In this document: positions 17,129 through 27,475 of the stretch, piece after piece
How the letters are laid out: every line of letters starts with the position of its first letter
How positions within the stretch are numbered: the first letter of the stretch is position 1
DNA from: Enterococcus faecalis
GTDB lineage: Bacteria > Bacillota > Bacilli > Lactobacillales > Enterococcaceae
Length of the DNA stretch: 64,000 bases
NCBI RefSeq assembly: GCF_029024925.1
Contig: NZ_CP118962.1
Coordinates: 900,001-964,000 of the forward strand
Direction: 5' to 3'
The notes under the pieces: generated by a model
The model's input: the letters and a program-made list of their open reading frames with translations, nothing else
Database searches by the model: none
What the model was told of the DNA's origin: nothing
Position numbers and translations under genes: made by a program

Positions 17129-17143
17129 TGTACACGTTTTCAA
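17129..17143 (-). promoter_or_regulatory. Candidate cre (CcpA) site upstream of galK
   Basis: The minus strand reads TTGAAAACGTGTACA, one mismatch from the consensus WTGNAANCGNWNNCW. Its position, about 50 bp upstream of the galK -35, fits glucose repression of the gal genes. Confidence 0.5.
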
Positions 17144-17169
17144 CCGAAATGACAATTAAGGAAATGTTA

Positions 17170-17216
17170 AGTAAATATTTGCAAAAGTTTAGTAAATATT
17201 ATACAATTTGTTTACT
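17170..17216 (+). promoter_or_regulatory. galK promoter with probable GalR operators
   Basis: TTGCAA (17179-17184) and TACAAT (17202-17207) are 17 nt apart. AGTAAATATT occurs at 17170 and 17191, exactly 21 bp apart, overlapping the -35 and the spacer. An inverted half (GTTTACT) follows the -10. Further copies lie at 17039-17057 before galM. This fits a LacI-type regulator (GalR, last gene of the operon). Confidence 0.6.
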
Positions 17217-17236
17217 AGTGAAAGGAGCGATTAGTG

Positions 17237-18400
17237 ATGGAAGAACTGTTAATGAATCGATTTGTAGAAATATTTGGTGAGAAAGGGACAGCCTGTTATT
17301 TTGCCCCTGGAAGAATTAATTTGATTGGTGAACATACAGATTACAATGGCGGTCATGTTTTCCCAGCGGCTATTACGTTAGGGACATTTGGTGTGGCAAG
17401 AAAAAGAGACGACCAAAAAATTCGGATGTTTTCTGATAATTTTAAAGAGGTTGGTCTCATCGAATTTTCATTAGAAGATTTAACCTATTCAGATTCAGAT
17501 GATTGGGCAAATTATCCTAAAGGCGTTTTAAATTACTTGATTGAAAGCGGACACAATATTGATTCTGGCTTAGATGTGCTCTTCTACGGTACGATTCCTA
17601 ATGGTGCTGGCTTGTCTTCTTCTGCTTCTATTGAACTTTTAATGGGAACGATCTGTAATGATTTATATGCTTTACACTGTCCAATGCTTGAATTGGTGCA
17701 AATCGGTAAAAAAGTGGAGAATGAATTTATTGGCGTTAATTCGGGAATTATGGACCAATTTGCCGTGGGGATGGGAGAAAAAGATCAAGCTATTCTACTA
17801 GATACCAATAATATGCACTATGAAATGGTTCCCGCCAAATTAGGTGAGTATACGATTGTCATTATGAATACTAACAAACGTCGTGAATTAGCAGATTCAA
17901 AATATAATGAACGCCGTGCAGAATGCGAAGAAGCCGTTCGTTTGCTTCAAAAAGAGTTATCTATTGAGTTTCTAGGTGAATTAAACAGCGAGACATTTGA
18001 ACAATATCAAGCATTGATTGGAGATCCAACGTTGATTAAACGAGCGCGTCATGCCGTCACAGAAAATGAACGAACTTTATTGGCAAAACAAGCGCTAACT
18101 GAAGGGGATTTGGAAGAATTTGGCTTATTATTAAATGCCTCACATCGTTCGCTAAAAGAAGATTACGAAGTAACTGGCATTGAGTTAGATACCTTAGTGG
18201 CTTGTGCGCAAGAACAACCAGGCGTTTTGGGCGCACGGATGACTGGTGCAGGGTTTGGCGGTTGTAGTATTGCTTTGGTACCAAAGCAAAATATAGATGC
18301 ATTTATTGAAGCTGTTGGCCAGAGTTATCAAGATAAAATTGGCTATGCTGCTGATTTTTATCCTGCATCAATTGATGATGGTGCCAGAAAGTTATTTTAG
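17237..18400 (+). CDS. galK: Galactokinase
   Basis: 387 aa GHMP kinase, phosphorylating galactose at C1. Substrate motif [15 protein letters not shown] near the N-terminus, ATP motif [12 protein letters not shown] and C-terminal [13 protein letters not shown]. Start at ATG 17237, 9 nt after AAAGGAG, rather than the GTG one codon earlier. First gene of galKETR. Confidence 0.96.
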   Translation: MEELLMNRFVEIFGEKGTACYFAPGRINLIGEHTDYNGGHVFPAAITLGTFGVARKRDDQKIRMFSDNFKEVGLIEFSLEDLTYSDSDDWANYPKGVLNYLIESGHNIDSGLDVLFYGTIPNGAGLSSSASIELLMGTICNDLYALHCPMLELVQIGKKVENEFIGVNSGIMDQFAVGMGEKDQAILLDTNNMHYEMVPAKLGEYTIVIMNTNKRRELADSKYNERRAECEEAVRLLQKELSIEFLGELNSETFEQYQALIGDPTLIKRARHAVTENERTLLAKQALTEGDLEEFGLLLNASHRSLKEDYEVTGIELDTLVACAQEQPGVLGARMTGAGFGGCSIALVPKQNIDAFIEAVGQSYQDKIGYAADFYPASIDDGARKLF

Positions 18401-18415
18401 AAAGGAAGGCTTTAA

Positions 18416-19405
18416 ATGTCTATTTTAGTATTAGGTGGCGCAGGCTACATCGGCTCACATGCCGTCGATCAATTAATTTCAAAAGGCTATGCCGTTGTTG
18501 TTGTTGATAATTTATTAACGGGACATCGTTCAGCAGTTCATGAACAAGCGACTTTCTATGAAGGCGATATTCGTGATAAAGCTTTTTTACGTAGCGTCTT
18601 TGAAAAAGAATCAATTGAAGGGGTGTTGCACTTTGCGGCCAATTCTTTAGTAGGAGAATCCGTGGAGAAACCGTTAATGTATTTCAATAACAATGTTCAC
18701 GGCACTCAAATTGCCTTGGAAGTCATGCAAGAATTCGGAGTGAAACATATTGTTTTTTCTTCCACAGCGGCCACTTATGGCGAACCAAAAGCAATGCCTA
18801 TTACAGAAGAAACCCCAACGAATCCTAAAAATCCGTATGGGGAAAGTAAATTAATGATGGAAAAAATCATGAAATGGTGCGACAACGCTTATGGAATGAA
18901 ATATGTTGCTTTGCGTTATTTTAATGTTGCAGGAGCAAAAAAAGATGCCTCAATTGGTGAGGATCACACGCCAGAAACGCATATTGTGCCAATTATTTTA
19001 CAAGTGGCATTAGGCCAACGAGCAGAGCTAAGTATTTTTGGGGATGATTATGATACACCAGATGGCACGTGCATTCGAGATTATGTTTACATTGAAGACT
19101 TGATTGCAGCACATATTTTGGCTTTAGAATATTTGAAAAATGGCGGCGAAAGTGACGTCTTTAACTTGGGAAGCAACAACGGCTATTCTGTTAAAGAAAT
19201 GTTAGATGCTGCTCGCGAAGTGACAGGCCAAGAAATTCCTGCAACAATCGCGCCACGCCGAGCAGGGGATCCTAGTACGTTAATTGCTTCTAGTGAAAAA
19301 GCCAAACGAGTTTTAGGCTGGCAACCAGAAGTAACTGAGGTCAAGGATATTATCGCCACCGCTTGGCAATGGCATGTGAAACATCCTCAAGGCTATAATG
19401 AATAG
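18416..19405 (+). CDS. galE: UDP-glucose 4-epimerase
   Basis: 329 aa extended SDR. The NAD-binding motif GGAGYIG is at 7-13 and the catalytic YxxxK lies in [12 protein letters not shown], with the upstream Ser/Thr in [11 protein letters not shown]. It interconverts UDP-galactose and UDP-glucose. 15 nt after galK with SD AGAAAGGAAGG; second gene of the operon. Confidence 0.96.
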   Translation: MSILVLGGAGYIGSHAVDQLISKGYAVVVVDNLLTGHRSAVHEQATFYEGDIRDKAFLRSVFEKESIEGVLHFAANSLVGESVEKPLMYFNNNVHGTQIALEVMQEFGVKHIVFSSTAATYGEPKAMPITEETPTNPKNPYGESKLMMEKIMKWCDNAYGMKYVALRYFNVAGAKKDASIGEDHTPETHIVPIILQVALGQRAELSIFGDDYDTPDGTCIRDYVYIEDLIAAHILALEYLKNGGESDVFNLGSNNGYSVKEMLDAAREVTGQEIPATIAPRRAGDPSTLIASSEKAKRVLGWQPEVTEVKDIIATAWQWHVKHPQGYNE

Positions 19406-19416
19406 GAGAACATCAG

Positions 19417-20910
19417 ATGATGAAAGAAAGTAGTAAATGGATTGCTGCATTTGTAGAGATAATCATAGAAAATGGCGATTGGACGGAAACAGACCGCTAT
19501 TATTTGACGAATCGGATTGCCAAACTAGTTGGCTGTGATTTTTTTGAACAACCAGAAGCGGTTGCTTGTGAGCAAGAACCGTTGCGTGTGGTGGAACATC
19601 TTTTAAACATTGCACAAGCCAATCACCAAATCGATGACTCAATTACGGAAGCAGAACAACTAGAAGCGGAGTTAATGGATTTTATTACGCCGACCCCAAC
19701 CATCATTAATCAGAAGTTTATGGATTATTATCAAGAGTCTCCACGAAAAGCAACGGATTATTTTTATCAGTTATGTAAAACGAATAACTACATTAAAACG
19801 AAAGCAATCGCCAAAAATATTATTTTCCCAATGGACTCACCCTATGGTAAACTAGAAATTACCATTAACTTATCGAAGCCAGAAAAGGATGCTCGAAAAA
19901 TTTTGGCTGAAAAGAAAATGAGTCAAAAAAAATATCCAGCGTGTATGTTATGTATGGAGAATGAAGGCTATTATGGCCGTGTAAATTATCCAGCACGGAC
20001 AAACCATCGGATTATCCGACTAAATTTAGAGGACGAAGCTTGGGGCTTTCAATATTCGCCATATGCTTACTATAATGAGCATGCGATTTTCTTGGACCAA
20101 CAACATCGAGAAATGAAAATCGAGAAAAAAACGTTCCAGCGGCTCCTTAAAATTACGGAGTTATTCCCTGAATATTTTGTGGGCTCTAATGCAGATTTGC
20201 CAATTGTTGGTGGTTCTATTTTATCTCATGATCATTACCAAGCAGGACGTCATACATTTCCAATGGATTTAGCACCAATGGAAAAAAGATTTTCTTTGAA
20301 AAAATATCCTGAGATAACTGCTGGTATTTTAAAATGGCCGATGTCTGTGATTCGTCTTCAAAGTGATCGTCAAGAGGAACTAGTTGAGGCGGCCGAATTA
20401 ATTTTGACCAAATGGCGCAATTATTCTGATGAACGTGTCTCAGTTCGGGCCTATTCAGAAGATGGCACACCGCATCATACGATTACGCCAATTGCCCGAC
20501 GCAAAGGGTCATTATTTGAATTGGATTTAGTTTTACGAGATAATAATGTTTCGGAGGAATTTCCAGATGGCATTTTTCATCCACATCCAGAAGTACAACA
20601 TATTAAGCAAGAAAATATTGGCTTAATTGAAGTAATGGGACTAGCTATTTTGCCACCAAGGCTAGCACAAGAATTAAGAGAAGTCGAAAAGTATTTATTA
20701 AAGCAACCCAATCAAATTGCTGAAAGTCATCGAGCTTGGGCGGATGAACTCAGTCAGCAAACCATCACTGAAGCCAATGTCAAAGAAGTGATCCAACAAG
20801 GAATTGGGACAATTTTTGTTCAAATTTTAACAGATGCCGGCGTCTTTAAACGTGACGAAGAAGGTCGTCGTGCTTTTGAACGATTTATTCAATGTATAGA
20901 AAATGATTAG
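19417..20910 (+). CDS. galT: Galactose-1-phosphate uridylyltransferase, class II
   Basis: 497 aa, the Gram-positive class II form. It transfers UMP between UDP-glucose and galactose-1-P. Motifs: CMLCMENEGYYGR, IVGGSILSHDHYQAG (HDH region) and the C-terminal FPDGIFHPHPEVQHIKQENIG. Start ATG (tandem ATGATG) 7 nt after AGGAG. Third gene of the gal operon. Confidence 0.95.
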   Translation: MMKESSKWIAAFVEIIIENGDWTETDRYYLTNRIAKLVGCDFFEQPEAVACEQEPLRVVEHLLNIAQANHQIDDSITEAEQLEAELMDFITPTPTIINQKFMDYYQESPRKATDYFYQLCKTNNYIKTKAIAKNIIFPMDSPYGKLEITINLSKPEKDARKILAEKKMSQKKYPACMLCMENEGYYGRVNYPARTNHRIIRLNLEDEAWGFQYSPYAYYNEHAIFLDQQHREMKIEKKTFQRLLKITELFPEYFVGSNADLPIVGGSILSHDHYQAGRHTFPMDLAPMEKRFSLKKYPEITAGILKWPMSVIRLQSDRQEELVEAAELILTKWRNYSDERVSVRAYSEDGTPHHTITPIARRKGSLFELDLVLRDNNVSEEFPDGIFHPHPEVQHIKQENIGLIEVMGLAILPPRLAQELREVEKYLLKQPNQIAESHRAWADELSQQTITEANVKEVIQQGIGTIFVQILTDAGVFKRDEEGRRAFERFIQCIEND

Positions 20911-21921
<1,011 letters not shown>

Positions 21922-21925
21922 CAGC

Positions 21926-21956
21926 AAAACTTGGAGAGTTTTTTCCAAGTTTTTTG
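21926..21956 (+). terminator. gal operon terminator
   Basis: AACTTGG / CCAAGTT stem with a T-rich tail, directly after the galR stop. Confidence 0.75.
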
Positions 21957-22002
21957 CTCTTTTGTGCTGGTTTTCAACAATCAAGAAAATGGAGGGAAAC
22001 AG

Positions 22003-22497
22003 ATGCAACCGAAATTAATTATTTTACGTGGTAATTCTGGTAGTGGTAAAACAACGATAGCTAACGCGCTTCATCAGTGTCTTAAAGAACAATCGTTATT
22101 GATTTCTCAAGATGTGGTGCGCAGAGAAATGCTTCGTGTTAAAGATGAAACAGGTAATCTAAGTATTGCTTTGTTAAAACAGTTGGTAGCTTTTGGGTAT
22201 CAAGAATGCCAGTATGTGATTGTTGAAGGGATTTTTCAAAAAGCCATTTATCATTCCTTTTTTCAGGAAATAATCCATCTCTTTGAAGGAAACGTTCAGG
22301 TTTATTATTTTGATATTTCTTTTGAAGAAACGTTGAAAAGACATAGCCAGAGAAACAAGAATCAAGAATTTGGTGTCGTGGAAATGAAACGTTGGTGGCT
22401 ACCAGAAGATTATTTAGGGCTTGCGGGAGAACAGCGGTTATCTGAACAACTGTCTGAAAAGCAGATTATCAGGCAAATTTTAGCAGATATTCAGTAG
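22003..22497 (+). CDS. P-loop kinase (AAA/zeta-like)
   Basis: 164 aa. Walker A in LIILRGNSGSGKTTIANAL (GNSGSGKT at 10-17), then SQDVVRREMLRVKD and an R-rich lid near RHSQRNKNQEFG. It resembles small nucleotide/shikimate-type kinases of unknown substrate. Start at the ATG after TGGAGGGAAAC; the longer upstream frame includes the gal terminator and is not real. No antitoxin-like partner is present, so a zeta-toxin role is unlikely. Confidence 0.75.
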   Translation: MQPKLIILRGNSGSGKTTIANALHQCLKEQSLLISQDVVRREMLRVKDETGNLSIALLKQLVAFGYQECQYVIVEGIFQKAIYHSFFQEIIHLFEGNVQVYYFDISFEETLKRHSQRNKNQEFGVVEMKRWWLPEDYLGLAGEQRLSEQLSEKQIIRQILADIQ

Positions 22498-22560
22498 TAA
22501 GTGCTGCGCTTTTTAGAGAAATGGATGTTGTGGTATGATAAAAAAGAAGGAGTGGTTTCA

Positions 22561-22824
22561 ATGGATTACCAAGAACGATTAAAAAATTTACCACCTGAAG
22601 TCATGACAGCTTTTTCAGAATCATTTATTTTTTTAATCAGTAACGATAAAGTTCAACATTTTCCTGCACGAGACTTAACGCAAGCTGAAATGATTCAACG
22701 AGTGAAAGAGAAATTAGGTGAAGCGGTGACGTGGTCCTTATGGCAAGGGTTCGTTATTGCTGTTAATTCAGAAAAAACATGTGTTGCTGTTTTGCCCAAA
22801 TATCATCAACTCGATGGTTTTTGA
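22561..22824 (+). CDS. Conserved-looking hypothetical protein
   Basis: 87 aa, starting MDYQERLKNLPPEV after AAGAAGGAG. Mixed alpha/beta composition, no membrane segment or Cys motif. No family recognised. It sits between a P-loop kinase and a GNAT gene on the same strand. Confidence 0.65.
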   Translation: MDYQERLKNLPPEVMTAFSESFIFLISNDKVQHFPARDLTQAEMIQRVKEKLGEAVTWSLWQGFVIAVNSEKTCVAVLPKYHQLDGF

Positions 22825-22896
22825 AAATGAATAAGGGAGCGAAGAATTATTCGCTTCGTTTTATAAAATGAAAACGCTTTTCGGGAGGGAATGCTA

Positions 22897-23403
22897 ATGT
22901 CTGAGCTAGTGGTTATTAGAGAAATGCAAGAGAAAGATATCTTAGCGCTGGATACTCAATTTGTCCAACAAGGTTGGCCAAGTCGCCAAGAGATTGTAAT
23001 GAACTATTTAGAAGAACAATTAGTCAAGCAACGAACGGTTTTTGTAGCGGAGAAAAAGGCAACGCTGTTAGGTTATGTGACGTTACTGCCATTAGCTAAG
23101 GAAGGACCTTTTAAAAATTTATATCCTGAAATAGCTGATTTCAATGTATTCTTGCCATTTCAAAAACAAGGAGTGGGGCGGTTATTATTAAATCGTGCAG
23201 AAAATGTTGCCAAAAGTTATGCAGATACTGTTTCCTTGGGAGTAGGCCTGCATCCTGGTTATGGTGCAGCGCAAAGATTATATATCAAACAAGGATATGT
23301 GCCAGATGGTTCAGGAGTTTGGTTTCAAAATAAGCAGCTGAAACCAAACGAACGGTGTGTTAATGATGATGAGTTAGTTCTTTATTTATCGAAAAAACTA
23401 TAG
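22897..23403 (+). CDS. GNAT-family N-acetyltransferase
   Basis: 168 aa. The acetyl-CoA loop reads LPFQKQGVGRLLLNRAE, followed by YGAAQRLYIKQGYVPDG, the standard GNAT beta4-alpha3 and beta5-alpha4 blocks. Start MSELVVIRE at ATG 22897 after GGGAGGGA. Substrate unknown. First of two GNATs flanking a nucleotidyltransferase gene. Confidence 0.85.
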   Translation: MSELVVIREMQEKDILALDTQFVQQGWPSRQEIVMNYLEEQLVKQRTVFVAEKKATLLGYVTLLPLAKEGPFKNLYPEIADFNVFLPFQKQGVGRLLLNRAENVAKSYADTVSLGVGLHPGYGAAQRLYIKQGYVPDGSGVWFQNKQLKPNERCVNDDELVLYLSKKL

Positions 23404-23433
23404 CAATTGTCAATCAATAATGGAGGAATAATC

Positions 23434-24192
23434 GTGGTTCATCAATTATTAGCTCAAATGGAAAATGGATATATGAAAATAATAAAAGAAAATTTAGTTG
23501 GAATATATCTTCATGGTTCTTATGCTTTTGGAACCTATTGTCATTCAGTAAGTGATTTGGATGTACTGATTGTGGTTTATGAAAAGCTTACTATTGATGA
23601 GAAGAAACAATTATTAGATTATACAATTAATATTTTAGATAAGTGGGCACCAAAAAAAGGGATAGAATTCCATGTGCTACAATTAAAAGATACAATAAAT
23701 TTGAGTTATCCGATTCCCTTCGATTTACATTTTTCTCCGATACATCGTTCCAGATATCTGACTAATAAAAATAAATATATTGAAGATATGATGGGATACG
23801 ATGAGGATCTAGTGGCACATCTTATGATTACAAAATTATATGGAAAAGTACTCGTAGGAAAACCGATTGATTCCGTTTTTGGCTGGATAGATCAAAAGAA
23901 ATATTTTGAAAGCATTGTAGCTGATGTGAAAGAGGCAAAAAAAGAAATTGTTCAACAACCTATGTACGTTATTTTAAATCTGTGTAGAGTAATGGCGTTT
24001 AAGCAAGAGAATAAAATTTTATCAAAAAGGGCTGGCGGGGAATGGGGCCTAGTACATTTTCCTACTAATTATCATTCGCTGATACAACTAGCTTTAAAAG
24101 AGTATCGAGGCGAAACAGTTTTGTTAGAGCAATACAATGATTCAGAATTAAATGATTTTGCGGATATTACGCTTTCGTTATTATTTAAGTAA
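23434..24192 (+). CDS. AadA/ANT(9)-like nucleotidyltransferase
   Basis: 252 aa. The N-terminal nucleotidyltransferase motif is GSYAFGTYCHSVSDLDVLIV (GS...DxD). The C-terminal helical domain carries NLCRVMAFKQENKILSKRAG and ends near EWGLVHFP, the layout of streptomycin/spectinomycin adenylyltransferases (DUF4111). The start is a GTG after TGGAGGA; the longer frame starts upstream of that SD. Many such chromosomal genes do not give measurable resistance, so resistance should be treated as unproven. Codon use looks more A/T-rich than its neighbours. Confidence 0.8.
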   Translation: MVHQLLAQMENGYMKIIKENLVGIYLHGSYAFGTYCHSVSDLDVLIVVYEKLTIDEKKQLLDYTINILDKWAPKKGIEFHVLQLKDTINLSYPIPFDLHFSPIHRSRYLTNKNKYIEDMMGYDEDLVAHLMITKLYGKVLVGKPIDSVFGWIDQKKYFESIVADVKEAKKEIVQQPMYVILNLCRVMAFKQENKILSKRAGGEWGLVHFPTNYHSLIQLALKEYRGETVLLEQYNDSELNDFADITLSLLFK

Positions 24193-24215
24193 GAATGTAA
24201 AGGAGGGTGTTACCC

Positions 24216-24656
24216 TTGATTAGAAAAATGAAGCCAACAGATGCAGCGGCGTTAACTATCATTAATAAAGAACAATTGGGCTATGAAGTTCCCGTTGACG
24301 TGACCTGTAAACAGATTGAGAAATTACTACTAGCCAGTGACAGAGAGTTTTTATATGTTTATGAAGAAACGAAGACAGGCAAGATTTTAGGCTATGTGCA
24401 TGCGCAACTGTATGAAACAATTTATTCCCAAACGTTATTGAACGTTCTGGGATTAGCAGTGGCAAAAGAAGCAGAAGGCCGTGGAATTGGCAAACAATTA
24501 ATGATGAAACTAGAAACGGAAGCTAAAAAGTATAACTTGTCTGCGATTCGCTTAAATTCAGGGGAACAGCGTACAGCAGCACATCAATTTTATGAACACA
24601 TTGGCTATGTTTCTGATAAAAAACAAAAGCGATTCATTAAATACTTGGATACTTAA
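24216..24656 (+). CDS. GNAT-family N-acetyltransferase
   Basis: 146 aa. Acetyl-CoA loop VAKEAEGRGIGKQLMMKLE, then RLNSGEQRTAAHQFYEHIGY. The start is a TTG 6 nt after AAAGGAGGGTG; an earlier GTG overlaps the SD. It follows the nucleotidyltransferase gene by 23 nt, so it is probably co-transcribed with it. Confidence 0.85.
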   Translation: MIRKMKPTDAAALTIINKEQLGYEVPVDVTCKQIEKLLLASDREFLYVYEETKTGKILGYVHAQLYETIYSQTLLNVLGLAVAKEAEGRGIGKQLMMKLETEAKKYNLSAIRLNSGEQRTAAHQFYEHIGYVSDKKQKRFIKYLDT

Positions 24657-24730
24657 GTTATGTCTTTAAAAAATAACAATTTCCTTTAAAAAAATAAGTA
24701 AAAACTAGTGAAATTTTCAGTGAATTAGTG

Positions 24731-24848
24731 TAAAATGTATCTCAATGACTCAACGAGTGTTTCAGCCGAAACACTGTCAAAGAAAGTACATACAAAGAAA
24801 CAGAAATAGCCATTTTTGATGGCTGTTTTTTTATGGAGGAGGCAAATT
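24731..24848 (+). promoter_or_regulatory. emeA leader with two hairpins (probable attenuator)
   Basis: An extended -10 (TGTAAAAT, to 24736) precedes a leader of about 100 nt. Hairpin 1 (24756-24775) is a perfect 8-bp stem AGTGTTTC/GAAACACT with an AGCC loop. Hairpin 2 (24802-24832) is AGCCAT/ATGGCT extended by A/T pairs and followed by T7, a terminator. It ends one base before the SD-containing ATGGAGGAGGC. This arrangement suggests regulated read-through into the efflux gene. Confidence 0.55.
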
Positions 24849-26003
24849 ATGACGAAAAAAAATAGTATGATGTACTTAGCAATTTCTAACTTATTTCTTG
24901 TTTTTCTAGGCGTAGGCCTAGTCATTCCCGTAATTCCCCAATTAAAAGAAGAAATGCATTTTTCTGGTACCACAATGGGAATGATGATTTCTATTTTTGC
25001 GATTGCCCAATTAATCACATCGCCAATCGCAGGTGTCCTTTCGGATAAAATTGGTCGGAAAAAAATGATTGCGACGGGTATGTTGGTGTTTTCAATTTCT
25101 GAGTTATTATTTGGTTTAGCCCAAGCGAAAAGCGGTTTTTATATTTCTCGTGGTTTAGGTGGGATTGCCGCCGCTTTATTAATGCCGTCAGTGACAGCCT
25201 TTGTGGCAGATATGACCACGATTTCTGAACGTCCGAAAGCGATGGGACTTGTGTCAGCTGCAATTAGTGGTGGTTTTATTATCGGACCAGGAGTTGGTGG
25301 TTTTATTGCTTATTTAGGTATTCGCGCTCCATTTTTTGCGGCCGCATTTTTAGCGTTTATTGGTTTTATTTTGACATTAACTGTTTTGAAGGAGCCGGAG
25401 AAACGAATTTTAGCCGCTGTTGAAGCGAAAAAAGGTTCATTTATGGATATTTTAAGAAATCCAATGTTTACCTCATTATTTGTGATTATCTTAATTTCCT
25501 CTTTTGGCCTGCAAGCGTTCGAATCTATTTATAGTATTATGGCGACTATTAATTTTGGCTTTACCACAAGTGAAATAGCAATCGTGATTACGGTTAGTGG
25601 TATTTTAGCGTTGATTTGTCAGTTGTTTTTCTTTGATGCAATCGTCCAAAAAATAGGTGAAATGGGTTTAATCCAATTAACCTTTTTTGCAAGTGCCATT
25701 TTTATTGCCGTGATTGCCTTTACAAAAAATAATTTAGTTGTTGTATTTTCAACGTTTATTGTCTTTTTAGCGTTTGACTTGTTTAGACCAGCAGTAACTA
25801 CTTATTTATCCAAACATGCTGGAGATCAACAAGGAACCATCAACGGACTAAATTCGACATTTACAAGTTTTGGTAATATTTTAGGACCAATGGCAGCAGG
25901 AGCTTTATTTGATATCAATCACTTTTTCCCTTATTATGTTTCAGCAGTAATTCTGTTAGGAACGGGCTTTTTATCGTTATTTTTAAATCGAAATAAGATG
26001 TAA
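24849..26003 (+). CDS. emeA: MFS multidrug efflux pump, NorA-like (EmeA)
   Basis: 384 aa with 12 predicted TM segments. Motif A is GVLSDKIGRKKMIATG after TM2, and motif C-like glycines occur in GGFIIGPGVGGFIAY of TM5, as in drug:H+ antiporters. By family and neighbourhood it corresponds to the E. faecalis NorA homologue EmeA (identification from memory). Start at ATG after GGAGGAGG. The leader contains a terminator-like hairpin just before the SD. Terminator at 26010-26054. Confidence 0.8.
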   Translation: MTKKNSMMYLAISNLFLVFLGVGLVIPVIPQLKEEMHFSGTTMGMMISIFAIAQLITSPIAGVLSDKIGRKKMIATGMLVFSISELLFGLAQAKSGFYISRGLGGIAAALLMPSVTAFVADMTTISERPKAMGLVSAAISGGFIIGPGVGGFIAYLGIRAPFFAAAFLAFIGFILTLTVLKEPEKRILAAVEAKKGSFMDILRNPMFTSLFVIILISSFGLQAFESIYSIMATINFGFTTSEIAIVITVSGILALICQLFFFDAIVQKIGEMGLIQLTFFASAIFIAVIAFTKNNLVVVFSTFIVFLAFDLFRPAVTTYLSKHAGDQQGTINGLNSTFTSFGNILGPMAAGALFDINHFFPYYVSAVILLGTGFLSLFLNRNKM

Positions 26004-26009
26004 AAGAAA

Positions 26010-26054
26010 AAATAAGTATTTGGAATATAAAAATTCCGAATACTTATTTTTTTT
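26010..26054 (+). terminator. emeA terminator
   Basis: AAATAAGTATTTGGAAT / ATTCCGAATACTTATTT stem with a T8 run. Confidence 0.9.
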
Positions 26055-26101
26055 GATCACCGACCGTTCTTGAAAAAAACAAAAAAATAAACAGTGTTCG
26101 C

Positions 26102-26130
26102 TTGATTAATCGAACGTTTGTTCGTATAAT
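26102..26130 (+). promoter_or_regulatory. LexA (SOS) box inside a SigA promoter
   Basis: TTGATT (26102-26107) and TATAAT (26125-26130) are spaced 17 nt. The spacer contains CGAACGTTTGTTCG (26111-26124), a perfect palindromic match to the Gram-positive LexA consensus CGAACnnnnGTTCG. LexA binding would fully occlude the promoter. Confidence 0.88.
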
Positions 26131-26154
26131 GATTTTGCAAGTGAGGTGATGTTT

Positions 26155-27471
26155 ATGAAATTTGATTATGAAAAAGAACCTAGTCGCGATATTCTTTGTA
26201 TTGATTGCAAAAGTTTTTACGCTAGTGTAGAATGCGCAGAACGTGGGTTAGATCCGTTGAAAACGATGTTAGTAGTGATGAGTAATGCCGAAAATGCGGG
26301 GGGATTAGTTTTATCAGCATCGCCAATGGCAAAAAAAGTTTTAGGTGTTTCAAATGTTACGCGTAAAAATCAAGTGCCCGCTCATCCTGATTTATATGTG
26401 GTCCCGCCACGAATGAATTTGTACATGAAAAAAAATCAAGAAATCAATAATTTATATAAAAAGTTTGTCGCAGATGAAGATCACTCTGTGTTTAGTGTAG
26501 ATGAATCATTTCTTGATGTAACGGCTTCTTTAAGTTATTTTCATTGTGAAACCGCCTATAAGATGGCTCGGATTATCCAAAGAGTCGTTTATAATCATGT
26601 GGGTATTTATGTGACCGTTGGGATAGGGGACAATCCGTTACTGGCTAAATTGGCGTTGGACAATGGCGCCAAACATTCGCCAGATTTTATTGCAAAATGG
26701 CGGTATGATCGTGTACCAGATACTGTCTGGCAGTTGCCTTCTTTGACAGATTTTTGTGGGATTGGTCGCAGAATGGCTAAACGACTGAATCGTTTAGGAA
26801 TTGATTCTGTATATGAGTTAGCGCAAGCGAATCCGCATCTTTTACAAGAAACATTTGGCGTGATGGGGCTTCAATTGTATGCTCATTCATGGGGGATTGA
26901 TCGTACCTTTTTAGGAAAAAAAGCACCACATAAAGCTGAAAAATCATTTGGAAATAGTCAGATTTTACCGAGAGATTATGCGCGAAGAGATCAGATTGAA
27001 CTAGTCTTAAAGGAACTGACAGAACAAGTGGCTACTCGTTTAAGAAAAGCGCATTGTCAAACGGAATGTATCACAGTCTACGTTGGTTATTCCAAAGGTC
27101 AAATTGACCGTGAAGGACGAACTGGTTGGCGAAAACAACAAACGATTCCTGCAACAAACAATACAAAAGTTTTGATCACCTATGTATTAGCCCTTTTTAG
27201 AGAACATTATCTAGCGGGAACCGATGTCCGGCAATTAGGGCTTTCATATGGGAAATTAGTTTGGAATGAATCTTTACAATTAGATTTATTTTCGGAACCA
27301 GAAGAGCAAATTAGTGAAATGGAGTTAAACTATCTGATTGATAAAATCCGACAAAAATTTGGCTTTCAAGCTTTAATTCACGCCTCTTCTTTGTTGGAAG
27401 GCGCGACGGCAATTCATCGTTCAGGATTAGTCGGTGGACATGCTGGAGGAAATGTCGGTTTAGGAGGATAA
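26155..27471 (+). CDS. Y-family DNA polymerase (UmuC/UvrX-like)
   Basis: 438 aa translesion polymerase. Catalytic motifs IDCKSFYASVECAERG (first acidic patch) and FSVDESFLDVT, then the HhH region LTDFCGIGRRMAKRLNRLG and the little-finger domain. Start ATG 26155 with SD GTGAGGTGA; ATG 26149 is within the SD. It is SOS-controlled by the box at 26111-26124. Such UmuC-like genes are often plasmid- or phage-borne in Firmicutes; this one looks chromosomal. It is followed 4 nt later by a YolD-like gene. Confidence 0.92.
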   Translation: MKFDYEKEPSRDILCIDCKSFYASVECAERGLDPLKTMLVVMSNAENAGGLVLSASPMAKKVLGVSNVTRKNQVPAHPDLYVVPPRMNLYMKKNQEINNLYKKFVADEDHSVFSVDESFLDVTASLSYFHCETAYKMARIIQRVVYNHVGIYVTVGIGDNPLLAKLALDNGAKHSPDFIAKWRYDRVPDTVWQLPSLTDFCGIGRRMAKRLNRLGIDSVYELAQANPHLLQETFGVMGLQLYAHSWGIDRTFLGKKAPHKAEKSFGNSQILPRDYARRDQIELVLKELTEQVATRLRKAHCQTECITVYVGYSKGQIDREGRTGWRKQQTIPATNNTKVLITYVLALFREHYLAGTDVRQLGLSYGKLVWNESLQLDLFSEPEEQISEMELNYLIDKIRQKFGFQALIHASSLLEGATAIHRSGLVGGHAGGNVGLGG

Positions 27472-27475
27472 CATC

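Noticed and set aside
21931-22002. Longer start of the P-loop kinase
   Set aside because: The extra residues come from the gal terminator region; the ATG at 22003 has a proper SD.
22003-22497. Zeta-toxin of a toxin-antitoxin pair
   Set aside because: There is a P-loop, but no epsilon-like antitoxin gene next to it, and the flanking gene at 22561 does not look like one.
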